DNA of 64,000 bases from Haliclystus octoradiatus (lineage: Eukaryota > Cnidaria > Staurozoa > Stauromedusae > Haliclystidae). The notes under the pieces were generated by a model. The model did not search any database. It had not been told where the DNA came from and saw only the letters and a list, made by a program, of their open reading frames with translations. Of this stretch, positions 1-11,074 are shown piece after piece. The position numbers and the translations under genes were made by a program. The stretch's first letter is position 1, and each line of letters starts with the position of its first letter. The stretch is from assembly GCA_916610825.1 (NCBI GenBank), contig OU744449.1:11911520-11975519 (forward strand), given 5' to 3'.

Positions 1-617
1 CAATATGAGTAAATTATTAATTCTTAGGGCATTCAGTGTTTTCTTCCAAGTTGCACGTGTTAGGCCTACAGTTCGACATCAATCGATTGTGCATTCAGAA
101 GGCACATCTCCAGATAAAACAATCGTAACACGCAATAAAAGCATGTTGATATATTTAAACATAAAATCAAGTTTAAAAACCTTAAACCTTGACTTGAACT
201 ACGAGAAAACACATCCAAGTTGCATTCGAGCCAGCGTATTAAACGGCGTAACAATATTCGGTAGTTTATAAACTTCAATAGGCAGGCACATCTCCAGATA
301 AAACGAATTAAATACCCAATAGAAGCATGTTGATATATTAAATGAATTTAGGATTGAGCTCAAAAGCTCAAAACCTTTGGTTCAAACTACTACGAAACAT
401 CCACAAAACGAGCAAAATGTAGCTCTGCTTGGAGCTTTGAAAATACGTTTGAATAATATTTTGCTCTTGAAGGAGTTGGAAGTTGTCTCATGATATACGT
501 CACGAAATAATTTCATAAATTAAGTAATTAGACCAATCACTGCATAGATCCAAGATACGTCACAGATGCTTGGCTGTGATTGGTCATTTCATTTTTCTGA
601 AATGAGCGCATCACTTT
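1..617. other. Left-edge non-coding DNA with a decayed direct repeat
   Basis: No gene is recognised. Two diverged copies of one sequence lie in tandem at about 97-235 and 282-408. Both begin GGCACATCTCCAGATAAAAC and share AGCATGTTGATATAT. Around 531-583 the words GACCAATCAC and GTGATTGGTC form an inverted pair about 40 bp apart, which could be a small relic hairpin. The short open frames here have no recognisable domain and look like chance. Confidence 0.4.
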
Positions 618-864
618 TTGACCTTATTTTTTACATGTCCCCTATACGCAGCAGCCGCAGGTCAATTGAAGTACAAGGGCATGTGGCACAGGTCTAGTCT
701 GCATAGTCCCTTTAAGAAAACATACAATCTTAGCTGTCTGAAAATAACAAAGCTCCAGGCAGAGACAATGTCAAACTTGTCATGCGAATTATGCCACACA
801 AAAACATCTGTTTCAGAAAATAAAGATATCGGTGACATTAGAGGAGCAGTAAGAATGCTCACAT

Positions 865-1242
865 AAAGTAATGTAGACGATGTCGCCCTACCGAAGGCAC
901 CCGTACCACTCTTCTATTTCTAGATGAGTGGCTTTTTTCGCTGAGAGCAATGATTTTAAACGCTCTTTGTTGATCTCAGCCGCGACACTGTAGATCAATT
1001 TCACCAGATTTCATGGCAGATCGGTCTCGATTGTCAATGTGCAACGATGCGCCGCAGCTACTCACAATGCAATTCCCTCTGAACCATTCCATCCGCCATC
1101 CTCAGATGGTACTCATTTGAAGTTTCAGATAAAGTCAAGGCTGAGTTGACCTTAGGGGGATTTGAACCACATTCGATCAGATATGATCCGATCTGAAGCT
1201 CGGTTGCTCTGCCATCTGAGCTAATCCGCCCTTCAGCAGAAC
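865..1242 (-). repeat. tRNA-derived SINE inserted in the outer LINE
   Basis: On the minus strand the head reads GGCGGATTAGCTCAGATGG, which includes a pol III A box, followed by GGTTCAAATCC, a B box, at about 1160. This is a tRNA-like 5' part of about 75 bp. A body of about 280 bp follows with no coding signal. The insertion is framed by the perfect 9-bp duplication TGCTCACAT at 856-864 and 1243-1251. Removing one copy and the insert leaves the LINE frame continuous, which fixes the borders. The 3' end lacks a long poly-A tail. It is non-autonomous and would depend on a LINE for movement. Confidence 0.8.
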
Positions 1243-1324
1243 TGCTCACATCAACAGAAACTATTGCTGCCACATCTCAGGAAAATTTGGAGATCTTAAA
1301 AGGCAAACATCCCGGAAGACCTGA

Positions 1325-1502
1325 TGTAGTATATCAATGGTAAAACATGAGTCAAGTGAATAAAAACAATAACGCATATAATTAAACACTTTGGTATGTC
1401 AATGACAGGGACCAAAACCAGACTGACTCCTTTCTCATGGTGTCGCAAAATTCTAACTCTAGACATGACGTCAATGACATCTGTCAATCAAATATCATTA
1501 CA
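1325..1502 (-). repeat. 3' LTR of element A
   Basis: This 178-bp repeat matches 26340-26517 with two substitutions. On the plus strand it starts TGTAGTATATC and ends ATCATTACA. The minus-strand polypurine tract lies just inside at 1503-1516. The 5 bp outside (CCTGA) are repeated beyond the other LTR. Confidence 0.95.
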
Positions 1503-1559
1503 CTGCCTCCTTCAATTTAAAGGCTTTATGCTAAGTTGTTCAAATTTAACAAGTCATTA

Positions 1560-4500
1560 GTCTATAAAGTTTTAACAAACTCTGTAAAGTCTTTATTGCT
1601 ACAGCTATCATTAGCAAATTTTATTACAAGTTTTGGAACATCAATAAATAGATTTTCGAATGGTTCCCATGAATCTTCTAAATGTTCGAATCCCGACCAA
1701 CGAACCAATAACTCCCAATTTCCATCAGTAGTAAGACGGACTTCAAGTAAGTCGGCAACCACATAGCCAGAATCATTATGAGCTATTTGTTCAATTAAGT
1801 CTTCAGTAACTTTTAAAGAACTATCACAATAATACTTCAGTCGTGATGCATGGCATACTCTGATATCTCCAGTTTATGAAGTACACTTGCTGCCAATACA
1901 TAATCACCCTCACGGAATTTAATGGCTTTTACAGACTTAGCATTCATTCTTCTCTTGGCATTAGCATCTCTAGTTTTATTCTTTGCCTTGGTAACCTCTC
2001 CATGAATAATCTCAAGTGAATCACGTAGCGATTCAATACCAGCTATATATGGGTCAGTTGTAGGTACTGAAACCATTTCCTTCAATCTCGACACAAATAT
2101 AAAATCTAACGGCGATGACGGTGTGATACCTGTGAATGCGGTCACAGGTGCATAACCACCTAATCTCTTTGATAATGAATTATTAATAACCATCTGTATA
2201 ACTGGTAATAAACACGGCCAATCACTATTGTTAAGGCGTAATTCGCATAATAGACAGCGTAACACAAATAAGATATCACGGTTCACTCGTTCAACTGTAC
2301 CATTTGCCCACGGTGTGCATGCAGTAACAAAATTGTGTTCAACATTCAATCGTTGACTAACTTTTGTCATGACGTCATTTAGAAAATGTGTACCTTGATC
2401 ACTGACCCATTGACTAACAGTCCCAAATCTTTTAAACCAATCCATTAATGATTCCACAACTGGTTCATATGTAGCATTTGCAGCAGCTACTAGCTCAACA
2501 AATCCAGAATAATCATCCTTCAAAACCAAGATGTATCCAAAAGGACAATGTTCATCAGTTTTACTTGCAAATAAATAATCAAAATGAATAACGTCATTAG
2601 GCTTCTCACCTATCAAAACTTCTCCATATGGTCGAGGTATAACTTTACGCGGATCACATGCAAGACAATGTAAACACTTGAGACAAAACTTCTCAACATC
2701 TTTCCTCATCCCTTTCCAAATAAAACGTGATAATAACGTACGATAAGTTGTATCGATGCCACGATGACCAGCTTACCCACAATGAGCTATAACAAGTAGT
2801 CGTATGCATAAATTGCTATCAGCAGGTAACCAAATAACACCATCCTCAGTACAGTACGTAAAACTCCATTAACATCTTCGATAACTGGTGGATTATCCAG
2901 ATTACAATCCGATTGACTAATAATAACATCCTCAATTGTTGGCCAATCAGATGTATCAGTAATAGATGAGATAGTATTAGTAATAATAATGGATCTAGCC
3001 ATAATAATAGGGGATGCAACGCCCCAGCGAGTTAAAAGATCGCTCCAAACATTTAATTCTCCAGAAATATGCTCAATAGTATAATTGAAAGCCATTAATC
3101 GTAGTGCCCATCGTTGTAAACGGTCAGAAACATGCTTCTTTACTGTACTATTCAATACAAACGGATCAAATATGTAAATCAGGTTTCGATGATCACAAAA
3201 TATTCTAAAACCATTCTCTTTAAGCAAAAAATAATCAAGACGAGAACAGGCCTCAATAATTGGAAATGCTTCTTTTTCATTAATGGATCAAGGTGTACTA
3301 GCCCCTTTAAATTCACCAATGAGAAATACAAGTGGCTCGTGACCTTGCTCATCAATTGGTAATACTAAATCTGCAACAGGCACTTGTGTAGCAACTATTG
3401 CCCAAAAATAATTACTAGCATCAGTAAAAATACATAGTTCATAATCAGGCTTCAAATGAGCCAATGTCACAGCATGACTTAATAACTTTTTACTATTCTC
3501 AAATGCTAATAATTCATTCTTACCCTAGCCAATGTCAGATAAATTGACAGAGCGGGTTGCTCTCTTTGTACGTAAACCAGAGACATCAAATGCATTTTCA
3601 AGTATATCTCTTAGAGGTGCTATAACTTCAGCAAAAATTGGCAATGATGATCGCATCCAATTCAATGCACAAATAAACTGCTGCAAATTACTGGCAGTGA
3701 CAGGTTATTACATCTCAGTAATTGCTTGTAATCGGGATGGATCAAATTGCATTCCCCTCTCCGATATTATTCTGCCACACCAGCGAATACTGCTGCGTAA
3801 TAAAATACTTTTACGAGCATAAACCTTGAGTTTATGTTTACTCAAAACCTTGAGAACAGTAGCTAATGTTTCTTGTAATCCCTCAAAGGTTTTGCCAAGA
3901 CACAAAATATCATCTACCCAAAGTAAACAATTCTGTGGGCGTGTACAGCTATCAAGTACCTTCTGCACTGTGGATTGAAAGTATGCTACGCTATCACATG
4001 CCCCAATTATAATTCTGGTTGGCGTATATATGCCCTCAGCAGTCATAAATGAATGTAGTTCTTGCGATTGTTCATCTCATGGACATTGCCAATACCCCTT
4101 AAATAAATCCAAGGCTGCAAAATATTTCATACCTTCTAACCTTTGTAACTGTACTTCTATATTCGGCATAGGCCATACTTTGCGATCCGTAACATGATTC
4201 ACAGCTCTTAAATCCACAACCATGCAGGACTTTCTCTTGTCATCATTTACGACAAATGCAGGTGATTTTTCTAGTTCCGCAATATGCCCTTCAAATAGGC
4301 TGAGTGCATAGGTGCATAGCGACGTCCTTTGCATTGTATAGGTTTGGCATCCTTTTTCAATTATACCTCCATTGGTGGGACGTCTGCAGGTGCATCTGGT
4401 CCCAGATTTAATCTCCATAATTCACTGAATGTTTCGATTAATCTTTTCAGCTCCCCGTATTCATATTGGGTTGCAGTATCACCCTTCAACTGATCCAATA

Positions 4501-4830
4501 CTGCCTCAATTGCATCTACTTGACAATTTGGACCAATTTCAGGCTGCCAAAGAGGGAAATCATCTGTCTCCTTTTCTTCACTATCGGCCTCCAAATTATT
4601 TACATCAATAGATTCATTTTGATTCTTAGCAATATCTGCGATCAATTGTTCTATGTTGATCCCTATTGACTCTAGCAATGGTTTACCAATTATTAAATCA
4701 TCTTGCAGATAATTAATTACAATGCAATCAATTTCTCTCAGCATTAATTTTCCAGCTTTTGTTAACAGCGTTAGGTTTATACAAATTGTGCTCGTAACTT
4801 TTTCTGTTACCTCCTTTTTTTGCAAATTGA
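1560..4830 (-). pseudogene. pol region of Gypsy element A
   Basis: The integrase part shows HFDYLFAS, DQGTHFLND and WANGTVERVNRD, the D-D-E core of a Gypsy integrase. It is followed by a chromodomain with NWELLVRWSG and DSWEP, which in this family helps target integration to marked chromatin. RT is recognised from KSCMVVDLRAVNHVT, FAALDLFKGYWQCP and the WVDDI catalytic motif. RNase H is recognised from CIFTDASNYFWA. The region is a fossil with several breaks. Its nearest relatives by motif are ANGTVERVNRD-type Gypsy elements, a judgement from memory. Confidence 0.8.
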
Positions 4831-5009
4831 ATGTCCACAGGAGGGGTTTCTTTAATCATAGTCGGTGTTTTAGCAGCAATTAATTCCGCCAAATCACGCC
4901 TGATAAATGTTCTGTCGGCCCCTTGTGTCTAATACATATTTGCAGTTTATCACCTCGTTTAAAATTGCACACTAATTTGACAACTGTCTGCTTTCAATAT
5001 CTGTTGACA

Positions 5010-5591
5010 TTAATTGTTGAGATCAACTGGTTTACTCTTATCTTGACATTTACTGTATGCAGCTCCTGATCTTGTTTTAGATAGCTTTTCTAATAAATCT
5101 TTCTTTTCATATGCTGTTGCGTCTGGGCAATCCTTTAGCCAATGCTTTCCTTTACATTTTAGACATCCAGTTGTAGGCGGTGACTTTGTATCTTTCTTTT
5201 TTTTTCTCTTTACCTTCTTGTTTAGGACATTTAGCTTGAGAGTGGTTTCCTTTGCAAGTCCAGCATTCCAACTTCTTTTTAACGACATAATGTTCTTTTG
5301 TAGCGTGACTAGCGTCCATTGGTTTTTTCTCTTTTTCGGTTTCGTTAAAATTAAATACATCAAATTTTGTTGTTAAATCCCTTACCAATTTGAAAAGTTT
5401 TGCCGTGTCTTTCTTTGACTCGCTGTTTCTATATTTCAGTTCATTCTTCAAAGTTTCTCTTAACTTGTAAGGTTGGATAGCGTTCACAATGCATTTATTT
5501 TTTAGTTTCTTGTTACTTTCTGTGTCCAATAATGTCTTAATTCCGTATTTGTCCAATATGTCATCTACGTCTTGAAAAAGTTTTAACACTC
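5010..5591 (-). pseudogene. gag region (C-terminal part) of Gypsy element A
   Basis: This is a lysine-rich segment with two CCHC zinc knuckles, CWTCKGNHSQAKC and CLKCKGKHWLKDC, of the type that binds genomic RNA in the capsid precursor. The N-terminal part of the same gag lies beyond element B at about 25905-26300 and has the EDVTVFKRKYDEYLELIK segment. Element B entered between them with a TCGCT duplication. Confidence 0.75.
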
Positions 5592-5596
5592 TCGCT

Positions 5597-5837
5597 TGTT
5601 GTATTCCCTATAATTTAATATTAGACTCTAGATTAATTAGTAAGCCAATATATTCCCAATAGGCAACCCTAACTTCAATATGATAATCAGCTGGTGTTTA
5701 GCTCAGTAGATGGTTGGTTCTACTGTAGCAACCCTATTTAGTATTTACATTATTATTATTATTATAAGTTTGAATTTATTGAGTGTTATCTTTGTTGTCT
5801 TTACTTGCGTTACGCGACACTTTACACACTCACAACA
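5597..5837 (+). repeat. 5' LTR of element B
   Basis: This is a 241-bp copy matching 25659-25899 with three substitutions, two of them at adjacent CpG-type positions. It contains GTTTAGCTCAGTAGATGG (5695-5712), which looks like a tRNA D-arm or A box but has no B box. Confidence 0.95.
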
Positions 5838-5990
5838 TGGCGCAGTGATTTATTTACCTTTTCGCGGAGATTAACATTACCGAATTCATTATTTACTCTT
5901 ACCATTATATATATTACAATGGAATCTCTTCAACTTGCAAAAAATTCTCGTACTGGCTATAAAAGTCTTACTTGTCGTGCATTGGATCGT

Positions 5991-6183
5991 TGTTGCAGTT
6001 ACATGATTATGAGGTTATGCTTCAGCCTCAAGAATAATGAGGCAACAGCATAAGGACGCATATATGGATATCAGAGCATGATCATGATAAAATAAAATAC
6101 TATAAAGAAACTCAATCTTGTTATATCTCTGCAATCCTGTGTCATCTACTAATCATATTGATAATACAGAATACATTAAAACA
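5991..6183 (+). repeat. 5' LTR of element C
   Basis: This 193-bp repeat starts TGTTGCAGTTAC and ends ATTAAAACA. By eye it is identical to 13309-13501. Confidence 0.95.
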
Positions 6184-7080
6184 TGGCGCTGCGAGAAATT
6201 GAATTTTTAGCTCCAAAGCCACTTTCTGGCTCATCTTTGCCTGATGAATGGAAAATCTTCAAGAGGGAATTTACCCAATTCTTGACTGCTGTAGAAAAAA
6301 CAGATGCACCATCTGCAGTTCGGGTAGCAATATTACTCAGAGTCATTGGCGCAACAGGTAATGATATTTATGAAAATTTCACATATGCAGATGGTGAGGC
6401 CTCCACAGATTATAAAATAGTGATGACAAAATTTGATCATTTCTGTGCCCCTCGTATCAACATTTTTATGGCCCGCCACAAGCTCCTAACAATGAAGCAA
6501 GAAGACCGGACAATCGATGAATATGTAACAGAACTCCAAAAGCAAGCACAGCGTTGTAATTTGGAGATTATGAAAGACGAACTGGTACTCCAAGCCTTGG
6601 CAATGGGTCTTGACGACGACAAAACACGTAGAAAATTGTTTGAAGCCGAAAAGTTAACGCTGGAAAAAGCCGTCAAGATTTGTCGTAGAGCTGAAGACAC
6701 AAAGGCAGATATGACTAAATTGTCAGAAGAGGTCCATGCTGTTAACTTTAAAGCAGAGATATAACAAGATTGAGTTTCTTTATAGTATTTTATTTTATCA
6801 TGATCATGCTCTGATATCCATATATGCGTCCTTATGCTGTTGCCTCATTATTCTTGAGGCTGAAGCATAACCTCATAATCATGTAACTGCAACATCTTCT
6901 ATTCTTTAAAACAGAGAAATACAAGTCTAAAGTAAAGAAAGTCAAGACAATTAATAACTGCAAATTCTGCACTGGGACTCATGCAGCTCGAGCTTGTCCA
7001 GCATATGGAAAATATTGTGCAAAATGCAAACGTATGAATCACAATGCTGCTGCATGCCGGTCAACACAGACAGTTCAATA
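6183..7080 (+). pseudogene. gag region of Gypsy element C
   Basis: The start MALREIEFLAPKPL is followed by a capsid-like helical region with RHKLLTMKQEDRTIDEYV and LALAMGLDD-type motifs typical of Mag-like Gypsy gag. A double zinc knuckle, CKFCTGTHAARACPAYGKYC and CAKCKRMNHNAAAC, follows at about 6959-7050. Gag would form the cytoplasmic particle and bind element RNA. The region holds the 155-bp inverted LTR piece. Confidence 0.8.
6753..6907 (-). repeat. Inverted 155-bp copy of element C's own polypurine tract and LTR 5' part
   Basis: The segment is the exact reverse complement of 13296-13450, that is, the polypurine tract plus about the first 142 bp of the LTR. It lies inside gag of the same element. 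No mismatch is seen, so it formed at or near the time of insertion. A template switch or self-integration during reverse transcription would explain it. This is inference. Confidence 0.9.
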
Positions 7081-8135
7081 TCTTGATGATAGCAGCGATG
7101 AAGAGGATGTTAACATTATCCAGGTTAAAAATAATGGTAAAAAGCTAATTGCAAATTTGAATATTAAACTTGACGGTGAAAACAAGGTGCCCCTGACAGT
7201 GCAGTTAGACTCAGGAGCAGCTGTTAATGTGCTATGTCTGAAAGACTATGATAAGCTGGGAAGACCAAAGCTGAAAAAGAGCAACACTGTTCTAACCATG
7301 TATAATGGCAGCAAAACTATATCAAGAGGAACACTGAAAGCCACAATTGTGAAAACAATACCAGACACAATCACATTTGAAGTTGTAGATCTTGGACGCA
7401 CAACCCTACTATCTCTGGAGACGTGTACAACACTTGGATTAATACAAGTTGCGGAATGTGTAAATGTAGTCGAAACTAGCAATACTAAATCAAAGACTAC
7501 GCACATGGACAAAGAAAAAGTACTAAAGAACTACAAAGAGATCTTCACTGGACTGGGAAGTTTTCCAGGAGAATATCATATAGAAACAGAACCATCATGC
7601 CAACCAGTACAACACAAACCACGTAAAGTGCCTATTCACATAAAAGCAGATGTGATGAAGCAAATCAAATCGTTAGAAGCACTTAATGTAATTAAAAAAG
7701 TAGAAGAGCCCACAGACTGGATTTCCTCAATGGTGGCTGTTCGGAAACCCAATGGAAAAATACGCATATGTATAGATCCAAAAGATTTAAACAAAGCAAT
7801 CAAAAGAAACCATTACGAAATGCCAACAATTGATGACGTACTTCCAAATCTTAGCAATGCTAAAATTTTCTCTCTTCTTGATGCAAAAGATGGGTTTCTT
7901 CACGTAAAATTAAGTGAATCAAGCAGCTATCTGACAACATTTTGGACACCTGATGGAAAGTATCGTTGGCTGCGCATGCCATTTGGGATTTGTTCTGCAC
8001 CTGAAGAATTTCAACGTCGCCTTGCTGATCTTCTGCGGGGCTTGAAAGGCATCCAGATTGTTGCTGATGACATTTTGGTGTATGGTTGTGGCGACACGAT
8101 GGACGATGCCCGAAAAGACCATGATGAAAACTTAA

Positions 8136-11074
8136 GGTCACTCTCTAGTCTAACATTTTTCTACCATTTCCAAACTCACTAAAATTGTTATTTTGTGGCA
8201 AATCAGTTTGTGTCCCATCAAAATTGAGCTGGATCTAAAAATTTTGGTCTAAAAATAGCTTCTCTGGTGTAAAACGCACGAAATATAGCCTTTGGCCTGA
8301 CAACGATCCAGGTTCAGGGGAAGTAGCTTTGGACCCCAAATTCAGTACAAGTATTCCTTAAGAGTTGCATTATGCAACTATAGAATTAGATTTTTTAATT
8401 AGCAAGTTATAAAAAAAAAAACAGATTTGTAACTTGACGTCACGAAATTTGTAACTCGATTGTTTCAAAAAAAATTTATTAAAAAATATTTAGATATGTT
8501 ATAAAAATTCTGTTACTATAGTTGCATGGATAATACAGTAATAAATAAATAATCCAAATTTGAAAGCAATAGCTTTACAAATGAGTTTGCTACATCCGTC
8601 AAGGTCATTGAAAATCGCTCTAAATCATAAATTGAGAAAATCGCGGTCAAAGTCAAAGTTTATGTTTATCTGTCTATATTCTAGTTGTAATTGGATTAAA
8701 AACCACCTGCTTCATAAGCAACTCCTTCTTCCTCTAATACCTCATCCTCTACTGCTTTTTTCGACTGTCTCTGTGCTTGTCTGATTTTTTTTTGGATGGT
8801 TGATGCATTTCTATCACTTTCACGAATTCTTTTCTGGTCAATCTTACGTGTTTGCGCCAACATGAATTGTCCTGGTGCTACTCCCATGGCCACTAACACA
8901 TTATTTAAGGCTGAGGTTCCATCATTGAATACAGTAACTGCACTAGCACAAGCAGCATCGAGGTGAGCTCTCCCAGATGACACACCTTTAGGACATCTAG
9001 ACCAGATAAGATGATTCAGCGCCTCACAAGAATTTTGCGTATAGCCACCAAGACATCCTTCAAGTATTTCGTCTTTGCCCAATCTTTCATATGTAGGTTT
9101 CAGGACAGCTACAATGGACTCAGGTATAGTTTTAACATGGGAGTACGTTTCTTTATTGGCAACAGCTTTTTGGTATTTGCACCATGATTCTTTCCCAGTT
9201 GGACAGTTCTGGTGCTGTGGTTTATCATTTGTCGAAGCTGTGTGATATAGACCAGCCCAAACCTCTTTTCTCATTGCTTCTAAGTTATTTTTATTTCTTC
9301 TAATAGCCAGACCATAATATATTTGCAGCTTACCTATAAGGTCTTTTGTCAGCCTACCACGTCCACCAATAGTTTTACCATCAGGCAATTTCTTCTTCCC
9401 CCATTGTGTTTTCAATTTTCGCAAAGCGTTGCCCATGCGCTTTTGAACATGTCCGACGCATTCATGTTTTTTAATGTCAATTTTATTCCCATAAGGCATA
9501 CTTTCTTTTATAGTGGAGAACGACTTACTATCTCCATCACCAATATATCCCGTATATCTGAGTTTCTTATCCTTTACCGATCTTTCATACATTCGCTTTA
9601 TACCTTCCGGCTCCATGGAAGGGGCAGACCCATCATAGTTTACTGGGCATATATGATTTGCATTCCAGGATTGTTTTTTTAAACTTTCAGGTTTTGAGCC
9701 CCAACGTGAACAAGAAGGGCACAATTTGTTCATGCTTTCGTAGTCTAGAACTTTGCCTGATTCAACCGATATAGCTGTGACAACTCCTTGCAGGGAGGAG
9801 AAGCCCCGTTTGCGCCATGACCCATCGAACATAGCTTTACAGTCAGCAATTTTTCTTTGCTGTACATCCTGCAAGTTATGCTCCTCTTTAGCTGCATTTA
9901 GCATACTGGATGATGCGCATTTTTCAAGAGACTCTTTCACAATGTTCAAATTGTCTATGTAGGAGGTTTCAGTCATTGCTTCGGGCATATTCAGAATTGC
10001 ACATAACTTTTCGAGTGAAGTTTTGCCACCACCAATTTCTGACATTCCAAATACAGCTCTTCTGTTGATCTCATAACCTCTAGATCCTTCAGCTATAGGG
10101 GAGGTGTATGATTCAGTGATAGCTGAACATGATTCACAGGTTAGCATAATCATGGAAGACAAACCCATTTTTCTTGATGAGTCTTCTTGTAGACATAGTC
10201 TCCCTTGTTTGCATGATTTACAAATCGAAGCTTCATTGATCAATAATTCAAGTAGTTTTAAATTGACAAGCCTGAATCCATGACATTTATCCTCAACTAT
10301 AATATCTTTTTCTGATAACTTCAGTTTTTTCGAGCTTGCTCCAGGTTGCTCATCAAAATCAGCTGATTCCTGTTGTTTTTCGTTGAGGGATTTTTTAGCT
10401 GGAAATAACTTCCTTTTACACCTCCTTTTGACAGAAAATTTCCTTCTAACATTTGATGAATCACCAGAAGACATTATAAACACGAAAAAGAAATCAATAA
10501 ATATTTCAAGGCTTCGGATACACAGTTGAAAGCAATAAAAACTACTTCAAAACGATTACATTCGTGAAAAACTATCACTTTTGAACCCTTTTGAATGCAG
10601 TGTGGAAGTAGCTTCAATACAGCACTTCTATTGGACAATATAAAAAAAACCTTTTGTTTGGAATATTGGAGCGACTTGATGTTTAGAAATTCCATTGTCT
10701 GATAGGGTGTTGGTCAAGGTCTCATTTAGAAGCCAATATCGATTGAATGGCAGAGGCTACAACAAAATGGCCTGAAAAATTGGAAACAGCGATAAATTAC
10801 CAACAAAATGAATGTCTTATGCTTAAAAATGACCAAAATTTACCATTTTTTTCCAAATTTGCAATGTTTTGCACGAAATGGACCAAAAAAGCATGAAAAC
10901 AACAAGAAATGCTAGGTATGATCTTTGAAAATGTATTATTTTGTAGTTTTTCGTTCGTTTTGTAGTAAAAAAAATTCAGAATCATGTTCCTTAATAATTA
11001 TACTTACTAAAAACAAGAAAAGCTCAAACTCAACAAAATTTTATTTTTTCCCAAAATTAGACTAGAGAGTGACC
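8136..11074 (-). mobile_element. Kolobok-like DNA transposon (TTAA target) inserted in pol of element C
   Basis: The 18-bp terminal inverted repeats GGTCACTCTCTAGTCTAA (8136-8153) and its complement (11057-11074) are perfect. The target duplication is TTAA (8132-8135 and 11075-11078), and the pol frame runs on cleanly across the empty site. The 2.9-kb unit has one long gene on the minus strand. TTAA targets are shared by piggyBac and Kolobok, but the transposase is not of piggyBac type and best fits Kolobok, filed in some databases as a Mutator-like transposase. The unit looks complete and potentially autonomous. Confidence 0.9.
8696..10474 (-). CDS. Kolobok/Mutator-like transposase, intact
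   Basis: This 592-residue protein starts at the ATG of MSSGDSS; the open frame extends three codons further upstream only through a GTG. A basic N-terminus (KRRCKRKLFPAKK) is likely a nuclear signal. CKSCKQGRLC (about 85-94) and CESC (113-116) suggest a zinc-binding fold. The catalytic core has DGSW followed by RKRG (D217), GDGDSK (D313) and, as candidate third acid, CEALN (E484), with a conserved-looking GHVQKRMG stretch at about 341-348. It would cut and paste the element at TTAA. It is the only long gene between the inverted repeats, about 580 bp from each end, and no stop or frameshift is seen. The third catalytic acid is my inference. Confidence 0.85.
   Translation of the reverse strand: MSSGDSSNVRRKFSVKRRCKRKLFPAKKSLNEKQQESADFDEQPGASSKKLKLSEKDIIVEDKCHGFRLVNLKLLELLINEASICKSCKQGRLCLQEDSSRKMGLSSMIMLTCESCSAITESYTSPIAEGSRGYEINRRAVFGMSEIGGGKTSLEKLCAILNMPEAMTETSYIDNLNIVKESLEKCASSSMLNAAKEEHNLQDVQQRKIADCKAMFDGSWRKRGFSSLQGVVTAISVESGKVLDYESMNKLCPSCSRWGSKPESLKKQSWNANHICPVNYDGSAPSMEPEGIKRMYERSVKDKKLRYTGYIGDGDSKSFSTIKESMPYGNKIDIKKHECVGHVQKRMGNALRKLKTQWGKKKLPDGKTIGGRGRLTKDLIGKLQIYYGLAIRRNKNNLEAMRKEVWAGLYHTASTNDKPQHQNCPTGKESWCKYQKAVANKETYSHVKTIPESIVAVLKPTYERLGKDEILEGCLGGYTQNSCEALNHLIWSRCPKGVSSGRAHLDAACASAVTVFNDGTSALNNVLVAMGVAPGQFMLAQTRKIDQKRIRESDRNASTIQKKIRQAQRQSKKAVEDEVLEEEGVAYEAGGF

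Noticed and set aside
1155-1232. A genuine tRNA gene on the minus strand
   Set aside because: A and B boxes are present, but the segment is the head of a 378-bp SINE with its own TSD and poor cloverleaf pairing by eye.
1296-1487. A 63-residue minus-strand protein, almost repeated at 26236-26502
   Set aside because: Both frames lie mostly in the LTRs of element A; the similarity comes from LTR duplication, not from a gene family.
5690-5740. tRNA gene in the LTR of element B
   Set aside because: Only a D-arm-like word is present. No B box or acceptor stem is found, and the same sequence recurs in the other LTR.
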